64,000 bases of DNA from contig NZ_JXLA01000025.1 of NCBI RefSeq assembly GCF_001886185.1, forward strand, positions 1 through 64,000. Reading direction: 5' to 3'. Source of the DNA: Enterococcus raffinosus (lineage in GTDB: Bacteria; Bacillota; Bacilli; Lactobacillales; Enterococcaceae). The position numbers were made by a program, and so were the translations under genes. The notes beneath the pieces were generated by a model that ran no database searches, had not been told where the DNA came from, and saw only the letters and a program-made list of their open reading frames with translations. Below are positions 7,111 to 14,841 of the stretch, in pieces; position 1 is the stretch's first letter, and each line of letters begins with the position of its first letter.

Positions 7111-9834
7111 ATGAAAAAAAACATTTTAAAGGAACTGTCTTCTTTATTGGAGAAATGTGATTTTCCACGAGAACTACCTGAAAATTGCAATGCTCAATAT
7201 ATTGCGCAAACGTTTGGAATCCAGCGTAATACAGCGAGTAAACATTTAAATGAACTTGTTGAGCAGGGAGAAGCAATCAAAATTAATAGTCGTCCTGTCT
7301 TGTTCATTCCGATGGAATTTCTGAATGAACAGATCAATTATTCAAGTATCGAAAAAGAATTCGCAACAGTTGATGATTTTAAGAAAAAGCTGATCGGTGA
7401 TCCGAAAAAGAAAATTTTTTCTAATTTAATTGGTTATCAGCAAAGTTTAAGAGAGCCAATTCAACAAGGAATATCAGCTATGAAGTACCCAGAAGGCTTG
7501 CCGATTATGTACTTTGGTCCTTCCGGTGTCGGAAAAAGCTTCTTAGCAGAGAAGTTGGCTGAGTATTGTCGTGCAACGGGGATTATTGCGGAAGATGCCC
7601 CGTTTATGGAACTGAATTGCGCGCAATATTTTAACAATCCTGAGCTTTTAACGAGCCAGCTGTTTGGGCATATGAAGGGGGCTTTTACTGGTGCCGAAAA
7701 TGATCATATAGGAATTATCGAAGCCGCTGATGGGGGAATCGTATTTCTCGATGAAATTCATCGCTTGCCTCCAGAAGGGCAAGAAAAACTATTTACTCAT
7801 ATGGACAAAAGTGTGTTTCGACGGGTAGGAGAGAGCGGTCCTTGGCGCAAATCTAAGGTTCGTTATATCTTTGCGACAACGGAGCAAAAGGAGGATCTGT
7901 TCTTAGATACCTTTAAACGTCGAATTCCCTTTATTTGTACTTTACCAACTTATCAGGAACGCAAAGCAAACGAAAGAAAAGAGATCATTTTTCATTTATT
8001 GGAAAATGAATCTGCTCTGATTCAAAAAGAAATTTTGGTATCAGAGGCGGCGTTAACCTATTTGATTCGGCTGAAGCTGTTAGGGAATATTGGTGAGCTA
8101 GCCGGTTTGATTAAGCAAACCATTGCCGGAAAGATCGCTTATGATGATGGTAAAAAATACATTGAGATTCATATCGCTGATTTACCCAAGAGATACTTAA
8201 CCTTTGACAATCAACAGTATCCAAATCGTGTGTATAGTCAACGATTCTACATTTTTAGCAATGGGAACTATGTACATGATGAAGAAAATACATCCACTTT
8301 TGCGAATCACTTGCAGAAATTGTTTAATAAAATTTTTACTTGCTATGAAAGTAGTCAAACATGCAGCATCTCCGACGAGGAGTTTCGCCAAATCACCAGA
8401 AATTATTTGTCTGAGTTCAATGAACATTTTATCTATGAAAATAAAACGGAACTTTTAACGAAGTATTATTTACCAGAATTGCAAAAGGTCGTTCAAAAAA
8501 TTGCCCCTAGTTTATTCATTCATTTATCTGGGTATACTGTCCAATCGATTGCTAATTATTTAGCCATGCGAGATCCTTGGGAGAATGCATTACCAGATGA
8601 GACAGAAGCGTATATCGAAAAGTTGTTAGAAAATCTTAAACAAAAGTACTTAAGAGACCTAGATATTTTTCTGGTATTCTTTGAAAATTCGTTAGACACT
8701 AAATTGACCGTGTGGGATCAGCTGTATATCACGCTTTGTATTATCTGTGATACGAAAAGCGATAACAATAAGATCAATGCAATTATCTTGGCTCACGGTT
8801 TTGCCACTGCTAGTAGTATTGCGAATGTCGCAAATCGTTTAGTGGAACAGTTTGTTTTTGATTCAATCGATATGCCATTAGATATTTCGGTCAAGGAAGT
8901 AATTGAGCGCTTGATGCACTATATCGAATTCCGTAACCCAAAAGAGGGTCTAGTGATATTTGTAGATATGGGAAGTCTTGTACAAATCAGAAAAGACATT
9001 GAGAATTTGGTGGAAGTTCCGACAGTCATCATAAATAATGTGACGACAGAAATGGCCATAGAAACAGCTAATTTGATCCAACAATCCGGTGATATACAAA
9101 AAATTGTCAAAGAACTACCTTTTTCTCAATTTGAAAAGCAGGTGATCTTTCCAACTAAATCACGAAAACGTACAATTCTAGTTTCTTGTAGTACCGGACT
9201 AGGGACAGCAATTAAAATTAAGGAGATGCTGGAAAGAAATTTACCAAAGCAATTAGGAATCGAGTTCATACCTTATGAAAATGATTCACTAACAGATAGC
9301 AAACAAGTAGATTTTTTGCTTAAGACCAAAGAGATTATCGCAATTATTGGTACTGACGATCCCAAAATCGAACACATTCCTTATATCACGTTAGAAGAAC
9401 TATTTGATGGTGAAGTCGGAAAGCTTTACGAAGTACTTTTGCGTTTGTATGGTAAAGAGACTGCCAATTCGATTAATGAGAATATTGTCAAAAACAGTAC
9501 ATTGAATCGCTTGATCGATAGTCTGACGATTTTAGATGCCGAAAAAGTTGTCAATCAAATTGAGGATTGTTTGAATGAGTATCAGTTGTTTTCCGGTAAA
9601 CAGCTATCATCAATGAGCAAAATCAATCTGTATGTGCATATTAGCTGTATGATCGAACGTTTGATCCGGAATCAGGGAGTTAGCAGTTTTCCAGAGCTGG
9701 AGATTTTTCTCAAGAATAATGAACAGGAAATCAAAGCAGTGAAGCGTTCATTAAAAAATATCGAGGGTCTCTATAATATCAGTATTCCGATAGAAGAGTT
9801 AGCCTATGTGAGTAATATCGTGATCAACTATTAA
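7111..9834 (+). CDS. LevR-type sigma-54 activator of the fructosamine PTS
   Basis: A 907-residue PTS-controlled enhancer-binding protein. Order: N-terminal helix-turn-helix (about 25-55); AAA+ domain with Walker A GPSGVGKS (136-143), sigma-54 contact loop GAFTGA (190-195) and Walker B VFLDEIH (211-217); PRD; a IIA-Man-like module with AHGFAT; a IIB-Gat-like module with CSTGLGT; and a final PRD with HISCMIERL. EI/HPr and EIIB phosphorylation of such His/Cys sites is known to tune LevR. Start: ATG 7111 follows GAAGGAGGG at a good distance, better than ATG 7087. Its target is surely the -24/-12 promoter just downstream at 9922. Confidence 0.93.
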   Translation: MKKNILKELSSLLEKCDFPRELPENCNAQYIAQTFGIQRNTASKHLNELVEQGEAIKINSRPVLFIPMEFLNEQINYSSIEKEFATVDDFKKKLIGDPKKKIFSNLIGYQQSLREPIQQGISAMKYPEGLPIMYFGPSGVGKSFLAEKLAEYCRATGIIAEDAPFMELNCAQYFNNPELLTSQLFGHMKGAFTGAENDHIGIIEAADGGIVFLDEIHRLPPEGQEKLFTHMDKSVFRRVGESGPWRKSKVRYIFATTEQKEDLFLDTFKRRIPFICTLPTYQERKANERKEIIFHLLENESALIQKEILVSEAALTYLIRLKLLGNIGELAGLIKQTIAGKIAYDDGKKYIEIHIADLPKRYLTFDNQQYPNRVYSQRFYIFSNGNYVHDEENTSTFANHLQKLFNKIFTCYESSQTCSISDEEFRQITRNYLSEFNEHFIYENKTELLTKYYLPELQKVVQKIAPSLFIHLSGYTVQSIANYLAMRDPWENALPDETEAYIEKLLENLKQKYLRDLDIFLVFFENSLDTKLTVWDQLYITLCIICDTKSDNNKINAIILAHGFATASSIANVANRLVEQFVFDSIDMPLDISVKEVIERLMHYIEFRNPKEGLVIFVDMGSLVQIRKDIENLVEVPTVIINNVTTEMAIETANLIQQSGDIQKIVKELPFSQFEKQVIFPTKSRKRTILVSCSTGLGTAIKIKEMLERNLPKQLGIEFIPYENDSLTDSKQVDFLLKTKEIIAIIGTDDPKIEHIPYITLEELFDGEVGKLYEVLLRLYGKETANSINENIVKNSTLNRLIDSLTILDAEKVVNQIEDCLNEYQLFSGKQLSSMSKINLYVHISCMIERLIRNQGVSSFPELEIFLKNNEQEIKAVKRSLKNIEGLYNISIPIEELAYVSNIVINY

Positions 9835-9846
9835 TTGAAATTTTAG

Positions 9847-9885
9847 AGTGACACTGTTTGCAATTATTAAACAGTGTCACTTTTT
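9847..9885 (+). terminator. Terminator after the activator gene, possibly also an enhancer site
   Basis: AGTGACACTGTTT (9847-9859) and AAACAGTGTCACT (9869-9881) form a perfect 13-bp stem with a 9-base loop, followed by TTTTGTTTT. As DNA it is a long dyad centred about 60 bp upstream of the -24 element, a normal place for a LevR binding site, so it may do both jobs. Confidence 0.88.
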
Positions 9886-9921
9886 GTTTTACAAACCGCT
9901 TGAAAACAGGGGTGACAGATT

Positions 9922-9939
9922 TTGGCACAGTCATTGCAT
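9922..9939 (+). promoter_or_regulatory. Sigma-54 (-24/-12) promoter of the fructosamine PTS operon
   Basis: TTGGCAC (9922-9928) and TTGCAT (9934-9939) match the RpoN consensus TTGGCAC-N5-TTGC, with the invariant GG and GC exactly 12 bases apart. The start of transcription is expected near 9948, ahead of the IIA ribosome site. The adjoining LevR-type activator has an intact GAFTGA loop. Confidence 0.93.
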
Positions 9940-9965
9940 TTATCAAAGTGAAAGGAGTAGAAAGG

Positions 9966-10388
9966 ATGAGAAGAATTTTATGTATGAGTCACGGTCCACT
10001 AGCAAAGGGGATGTTGGAAACATTAAAATTTATTGTTGGCGACGTGGAAAATATCGATACTCTTTGTGCGTATGTGGATGGAAATAACGATGTTGAGCAA
10101 ATGATTGATCGCTATTTATCCCAAAATAGTGAAAATGAATTGATCGTTTTGACAGATATTTTTGGCGGAAGTATTAATAATGAGTGGCTGAAACGTTTAC
10201 CAAAGTTGGAGAATGTTTACTTAGTTTCTGGTGTGAACTTAAGCCTGTTAGTAGACATCTATCTGAAGAGCCAGACAGCTACCACATTCAAACTACCAGA
10301 AGTCATTGATCACGCGATTCACTCATCATCGGAGGCGATGAAGTTTTGTAACCGTCTTAATTATGAACAGGTCGCAGATGAGTTTTAA
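9966..10388 (+). CDS. PTS mannose-type enzyme IIA (fructosamine system)
   Basis: A 140-residue cytoplasmic IIA-Man-family protein that passes phosphate from HPr to IIB. The phospho-acceptor is His9 in CMSHGPLAKG, and LTDIFGGSINNEW and VYLVSGVNLSLL are typical of the fold. The chosen ATG at 9966 has AAAGGAGTAG upstream and puts His at position 9, as in the other IIA proteins of this window; a start further upstream at 9858 would run through the promoter and the terminator. First gene of the sigma-54 operon; the IIB start lies 20 bases after its stop. Confidence 0.92.
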   Translation: MRRILCMSHGPLAKGMLETLKFIVGDVENIDTLCAYVDGNNDVEQMIDRYLSQNSENELIVLTDIFGGSINNEWLKRLPKLENVYLVSGVNLSLLVDIYLKSQTATTFKLPEVIDHAIHSSSEAMKFCNRLNYEQVADEF

Positions 10389-10407
10389 CTCGAGAGGAGG
10401 TGGGGAA

Positions 10408-10878
10408 ATGATCAAACTAGTGAGAGTGGATCATCGATTGATTCATGGACAAGTGGCATTAACTTGGACAAATGCTATCAATGCGGATTGTATCCTAGTT
10501 GCGAATGATGACATTCTTGATGATCCAGTTCAGAAAACGACACTCAAGCTTGCTGCACCGCATAATGTAAAGGTGGTCATAAAATCGATTGAGGATTCAA
10601 TTGAAGCGATCAATGACGGAAAGACCGATAAATACAAACTATTTATTGTGACAAAGACTATCGCTGATGCACATCGATTGGCTCAAAAAGTAGACCAAAT
10701 TAATAAGATTAATATCGGGAGTGTGAAAGAGGCACCAGGTAGTTCCGCGTTAACCCATACGGTTTTTGTTTCAGACGAGGACAGGTCGGAGCTTAACTCG
10801 ATGGTTGCTGAAGGCTTTCACGTCTTTGCGCAGCAGGTTCCAACGGATAAAGCAGTTGATTTAAGCAAATTATTATAA
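10408..10878 (+). CDS. PTS mannose-type enzyme IIB (fructosamine system)
   Basis: A 156-residue cytoplasmic IIB-Man protein. The active-site motif VDHRLIHGQV places the phospho-histidine at His13. The ligand-side NxD motif VANDDILDDP and the tail FAQQVPTDKAVDL are usual for this family. It takes phosphate from IIA and phosphorylates the sugar bound by IIC/IID, here probably a fructosamine at C6. ATG 10408 follows GAGAGGAGGTGG. It is co-transcribed with IIA and IIC. The family usually has D-[DNS]-R before LIHGQ; here it is D-H-R, a small substitution next to the active site. Confidence 0.92.
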   Translation: MIKLVRVDHRLIHGQVALTWTNAINADCILVANDDILDDPVQKTTLKLAAPHNVKVVIKSIEDSIEAINDGKTDKYKLFIVTKTIADAHRLAQKVDQINKINIGSVKEAPGSSALTHTVFVSDEDRSELNSMVAEGFHVFAQQVPTDKAVDLSKLL

Positions 10879-10895
10879 AAAAAGGAGGGAATATC

Positions 10896-11678
10896 ATGGA
10901 TAGTCTTTTGGTACAAGCCATTCTATTGGCCATTTTGACTGCTGTGATTGTCATCGACTGGATGACTGGTACAAACAATCTTTCTCGTCCGATTGTAACA
11001 TCAGTTTTCGTCGGTATGATCATGGGAGACCTGAAGATGGGTATCATGATGGGGGCAACGTTAGAGTTGGCCTTTGTTGGTGCGATAACAATTGGAGCAG
11101 CTCGTCCGCCAGATATCGTTTCAGGAGGGATATTAGGAACTGCTTTTGCAATTGCAACAGGTAAAGGAGCAGAATTTGCTTTAACTTTAGCTTTTCCAAT
11201 AGCTGCTTTGTTCCTATTAGTCGATAACTTACTTACCTTACTCGTTTTACCGATGATTGCCCGTAAAGCAGATACTTTTGCTCAAGAAGGAAATCTAAAA
11301 GGTATCTCTAGAATGCATGTTTTAGGATTTATTTTAGTTAAAAGTTTGCCACGAGCACTTTTTATTGGATTCTCATTTTATTTAGGAAGTCCTGTGATGG
11401 AACGTATTTTAAATGCGATTCCACCGTTTGTTCAAGATGGAATTAACATTGCAGCAGGAATCATGCCAGCCCTTGGGTTCGCGATCTTACTACAAATGTT
11501 GCTTAAGAAGGATGTTTTGGTTTATTTCGTTATTGGTTTTGCGATGTTCAGCTACCTGAATGTACCTATTCTCGGCATTGCAATCTTTGGTGTATGTTTG
11601 GCCTATATCATCGTAACAATGGAGAACAAAAATAAACAAACCGTATCTAAGGAGGTGTCGATCGATGATGACTTCTAA
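10896..11678 (+). CDS. PTS mannose-type enzyme IIC (fructosamine system)
   Basis: A 260-residue integral membrane protein, one half of the sugar channel. It begins with a hydrophobic helix (ILLAILTAVIVIDWMTGT) and has the usual IIC-Man features: RPIVTSVFVGMIMGD near residue 30, a LELAFVGAITIGAA stretch, and a late GIMPALGFAILL loop followed by two more helices. A strong AAAGGAGGG precedes ATG. Its 3-prime end overlaps IID by 14 bases, so the two subunits are translationally coupled. Substrate recognition is likely shared with IID. Confidence 0.92.
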   Translation: MDSLLVQAILLAILTAVIVIDWMTGTNNLSRPIVTSVFVGMIMGDLKMGIMMGATLELAFVGAITIGAARPPDIVSGGILGTAFAIATGKGAEFALTLAFPIAALFLLVDNLLTLLVLPMIARKADTFAQEGNLKGISRMHVLGFILVKSLPRALFIGFSFYLGSPVMERILNAIPPFVQDGINIAAGIMPALGFAILLQMLLKKDVLVYFVIGFAMFSYLNVPILGIAIFGVCLAYIIVTMENKNKQTVSKEVSIDDDF

Positions 11679-12492
11679 TGATGGAGTACTTACGAAAGAT
11701 GATTTAAAGAAGATCTGTATTCGTTCCTGTGCCCTTGAGGCTTCTTGGAACTTTGAACGTCAACAGCACATGGGCTTTGCCTTTGCTATGATGCCGGCAT
11801 TAGAAAAAATCTACGGAAACAATGAGGCTGGAAAAAAAGAGGCAGCTCAACGTCATCTGGAGTTCTTTAACACGGCACCACCACTATCAACATTTATCAT
11901 GGGAATCGTTGTTTCAATGGAGGAGGAAAATGCGAAAAATCCTGAGAATTTTGATACAGCAACAATCACATCGATAAAAACTGCTTTAATGGGACCATTA
12001 GCTGGGATTGGAGATTCCCTTTTTTGGGGTACACTTTTAGTGATTGGTATTGGTGTGGGTGCTTCTTTTTCAAAAGAAGGGAATATTTTAGGTCCGATTC
12101 TATTTCTATTAATCTTCAATGTGCCTAATTTTCTATTACGTTATTTTGGTGTGATGCAAGGCTACAAGTTCGGGACAAAGCTCTTGGAAAATATTGAATC
12201 CTCTGGTGTCATGAAAACATTGACCCATGCGGCTTCTATTTTAGGATTGATGGTAATCGGTGGTATGTCTGGAAGTATGGTTTCAATTCAAGTAGCCGGT
12301 TCGATTGGACAAGGGGAGGAAGCGACTAAAATTCAAAGCATCATTGATGGCATCTTACCAAACATGCTTTCACTCCTTTGTGTACTACTTGTTTATTGGA
12401 TGTTAAAAAAAGGATTTAAAACGACACATGTACTATTTGGAATCTTTATTTTTGGGATAGTAGCAGCTTTCTTTGGCTTCTTAACTACTTAA
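11665..12492 (+). CDS. PTS mannose-type enzyme IID (fructosamine system)
   Basis: A 275-residue membrane protein, the second channel subunit. Typical IID marks are EASWNFERQQHMGFAFAMMP near residue 25, HLEFFNTAPPLSTFIMG near 70, SMEEE and the conserved GPLAGIGDSLFWGTL loop near 115. Hydrophobic helices fill the C-terminal half. Start ATG 11665 lies inside the end of IIC with AAGGAGGTG upstream; a second ATG follows directly. With IIC it makes the permease for the sugar handled by the two downstream enzymes. Confidence 0.92.
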   Translation: MMTSNDGVLTKDDLKKICIRSCALEASWNFERQQHMGFAFAMMPALEKIYGNNEAGKKEAAQRHLEFFNTAPPLSTFIMGIVVSMEEENAKNPENFDTATITSIKTALMGPLAGIGDSLFWGTLLVIGIGVGASFSKEGNILGPILFLLIFNVPNFLLRYFGVMQGYKFGTKLLENIESSGVMKTLTHAASILGLMVIGGMSGSMVSIQVAGSIGQGEEATKIQSIIDGILPNMLSLLCVLLVYWMLKKGFKTTHVLFGIFIFGIVAAFFGFLTT

Positions 12493-12519
12493 TTAAAAAT
12501 CAATTGAAGGAGAGAGAAA

Positions 12520-13518
12520 ATGTTAAACTTTGATGCAACAGAAATGGAAGAAAAGGGAAAGCGGATCTATAGTATCCGTACAGAGGTCGAGGAGATTGCT
12601 AAAAAGGTGCATGAAGCTGGTATTAGCAACATTTTCTTTACGGCATCAGGTGGTTCAGTGGCTGTCATGCAGCCATTTGAATATATCCTAACGACAAAAT
12701 CAACTATTCCCGTTTTTTCAATGACGGCAGCTGAGTTAGTTTTAACGGGACATAAACAATTGAATGAAAAATCACTGGTTATTTTGTATTCAAAATCTGG
12801 AGACACAAAAGAAACAATCAAAGCAGCAGAATATTTAAAGGAATCCAATATTCCAACAGTAGGCATCGTTAGTAAAGAAAAGACACCACTAGAAGCACTG
12901 ACCACGTATTCAATTAATTACTTAGATGGACGTCCACAGGAGATGCCTTTATACTTCCTGATTATGTCGATCATGAACTTGAACGGTGAATTTCCAGAGT
13001 ATCCTCGCTTTGTAGAAGAGTTGAAGCAATTACCTAAAGCGCTGAATGCTGTTCGGGAACAGGCGGATGAAAAAGGGAAAATATATGCAGAAGCGTTTCA
13101 AAATGATCCCTATCAAATCTGGATCGGAAGTGGAAACTTATGGGGAATTACCTATTCGTATTCCATGTGTGTATTGGAAGAATCACAATGGCTGCGAACA
13201 AAATCAGTCTCATCTCCAGAATTTTTCCATGGTACGCTAGAATTGGTAGAAAAAGATGTTTGTGTAACTCTATTGAAGACAGAAGGAGAAACACGATCTT
13301 TGGATGAACGCGTTGAACGTTTTGCGAAACAATATACGGATAAGTTCACTGTTTTTGATACGAAAGAGTATGATTTACCAGGAATTAGTACCGAGTTTCG
13401 TGAATTCTTCTGCGCCCCAGTGATGTGGGCGGCGTTAGGCAGAGTGAGTGTGCATTTAGAGCACATTCGCAATCATTCTCTAGATACTCGTCGTTATTAT
13501 CGGGTTGTCGAGTACTAA
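12520..13518 (+). CDS. FrlB-like fructosamine-6-phosphate deglycase, second copy
   Basis: A 332-residue tandem SIS protein related to FrlB/GfrF. LYSKSGDTKET (89-99) is the phosphosugar loop, EFFHGTLELVEKDV lies in the second SIS domain, and the C-terminus RRYYRVVEY is the FrlB-type tail. Glu221 and His237 keep the 16-residue spacing of the presumed catalytic pair. It is translated from GAAGGAGAGAG and sits directly after IID, so it should act on the phosphorylated product of this PTS, giving glucose-6-P and an amino acid or amine. It is clearly diverged from the copy at 5921-6937, which suggests a division of labour between substrates. Confidence 0.9.
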   Translation: MLNFDATEMEEKGKRIYSIRTEVEEIAKKVHEAGISNIFFTASGGSVAVMQPFEYILTTKSTIPVFSMTAAELVLTGHKQLNEKSLVILYSKSGDTKETIKAAEYLKESNIPTVGIVSKEKTPLEALTTYSINYLDGRPQEMPLYFLIMSIMNLNGEFPEYPRFVEELKQLPKALNAVREQADEKGKIYAEAFQNDPYQIWIGSGNLWGITYSYSMCVLEESQWLRTKSVSSPEFFHGTLELVEKDVCVTLLKTEGETRSLDERVERFAKQYTDKFTVFDTKEYDLPGISTEFREFFCAPVMWAALGRVSVHLEHIRNHSLDTRRYYRVVEY

Positions 13519-13534
13519 AAGTAGGTGAAAAGAT

Positions 13535-14398
13535 ATGTCCCAATATGTAGTAGGTTTTGGTGACAATGTTGTCGATTATTATATTAACCATAATGTAAAA
13601 TATCCCGGAGGTAACGCAGTAAATTTTGCAGTCAATGCACGAAAAAGCGGTGTAAAATCCTATTATGTCGGCAGTATTTCTTCAGATACAGATGGGGAAT
13701 TTTTGCGGCAGACCATTGAATCTGAAGGTGTAGATATTTCTTATTGTGATACCGCCTCAGGTCCAACGGAACAAGCTCACGTCATCATCAAATCAGGCGA
13801 TAGAGAATTTGTGGATGGTGTGCGTGGTAAAAGAGAGACACCCGCGCTAACAAAAGAACTTGTAGAATTACTAAAAAATAGTGCTCTGGTCCATACGAGC
13901 TGCCACAGTCGAACAGAGGAAAAAATAAAAGAATTGAAAGTTTTAGGCGTTAAACTTTCATTTGATTTTTCCGATGTTGATAAATACCGGACAAATGACT
14001 ATTTAAAATTAGTTTGCCCATCCATTTATATGGCGCAATTTTCAGTAGCTGGAAATGACGAAGTAGAGATCAATCGTTTGATTAGTACCTGTCAGTCCTT
14101 AAAGGTGCCGTATCTTTTACTTACAAGAGGTAGTAAGAGTCCCATTTTTATTGATAATAAAAAGAACAAGACTTATCAAGGCTTTATAAGAAAAATTGAT
14201 TCTCCTCACGATACAATGGGCGCAGGAGATGCATACTTTGCGGCGTTTGCCAGTCATTTTGTCTTGGATAGTGAAGACAGAACGGATGAAGAACACATTA
14301 TCAACTGCTTCCAAAAAGGAGCGGATATTGCTTATCAAACGCTAATGGTCGATGGTTCCTTTGGATATGGGAGAAAAATTGATCCTGATTTGAATTAA
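13535..14398 (+). CDS. FrlD-like PfkB-family fructosamine kinase
   Basis: A 287-residue cytoplasmic ribokinase-fold kinase. The N-terminus VGFGDNVVDYYINHNVKYPG followed by GNAVNFAV resembles E. coli FrlD (GDNCVDIYPQ then GGNAVNVAV). The catalytic motif DTMGAGDAYFAAF carries the base Asp, and the tail has ADIAYQT. FrlD phosphorylates fructoselysine at C6. Having it in an operon whose PTS should already phosphorylate the substrate is unusual: it may serve substrates that enter without phosphate, or phosphorylate a product. It is the last gene of the operon, 16 bases after the deglycase stop, and a terminator follows. Confidence 0.87.
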   Translation: MSQYVVGFGDNVVDYYINHNVKYPGGNAVNFAVNARKSGVKSYYVGSISSDTDGEFLRQTIESEGVDISYCDTASGPTEQAHVIIKSGDREFVDGVRGKRETPALTKELVELLKNSALVHTSCHSRTEEKIKELKVLGVKLSFDFSDVDKYRTNDYLKLVCPSIYMAQFSVAGNDEVEINRLISTCQSLKVPYLLLTRGSKSPIFIDNKKNKTYQGFIRKIDSPHDTMGAGDAYFAAFASHFVLDSEDRTDEEHIINCFQKGADIAYQTLMVDGSFGYGRKIDPDLN

Positions 14399-14410
14399 AA
14401 GAATATCTTG

Positions 14411-14455
14411 ATCGTGATCTGACTATTAAAAAAGTAGTTGGATTACGATTTTTTT
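14411..14455 (+). terminator. Terminator of the fructosamine PTS operon
   Basis: ATCGTGATC (14411-14419) pairs with GATTACGAT (14441-14449) with one G-T wobble, and an inner GACTA/TAGTT extends the stem. Seven T follow (14449-14455). It lies 13 bases after the kinase stop. Confidence 0.8.
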
Positions 14456-14838
14456 GTTTGTATAGTAGTATATACTGAATCTATTTGTTATACAGAAATC
14501 GTTGCGATTTAGAGTATAATGTTATGGAGTTAGATGCTCCATATTTAAGTATTTAGAAAGTAGAAAATTTGTAAGAACCCTTATTATAAGTTATGTCCTT
14601 GACCATAGCATTTTTTGTACAGATAACGATAAGGATGGAGTAAAAATCTGAAGACCAGCGAATTAAATATATTTCAAAATGTTAATGACTGATTTATAAA
14701 AGATATTTTAGTCTAAGTATGGGGGTTCATTTTTGTTTCTATAATGTGTCCTACTAACTATAAAATAAAGACTTTTTAGCAAATCATATTTGTGATAAAA
14801 TACTGTCGACGAAATTAAAATAGTGTCGAGGAGGTGTT
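14456..14838 (+). other. Intergenic leader ahead of the second LevR gene
   Basis: No coding sequence seen. A small hairpin AAATCG-TTG-CGATTT lies at 14496-14510 and a TATAAT at 14515-14520, with no good -35. Close to the gene, TGTCGA occurs at 14804-14809 and 14824-14829, 20 bp apart. The same TGTCG doublet, 21 bp apart, recurs at 17421 and 17442 upstream of the target promoter, hinting at regulator binding. Confidence 0.4.
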
Positions 14839-14841
14839 ATG

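Noticed and set aside
9858-9965. A longer IIA protein starting at 9858
   Set aside because: That start lies inside the terminator and upstream of the sigma-54 promoter; ATG 9966 has a ribosome site and puts the active His at residue 9.
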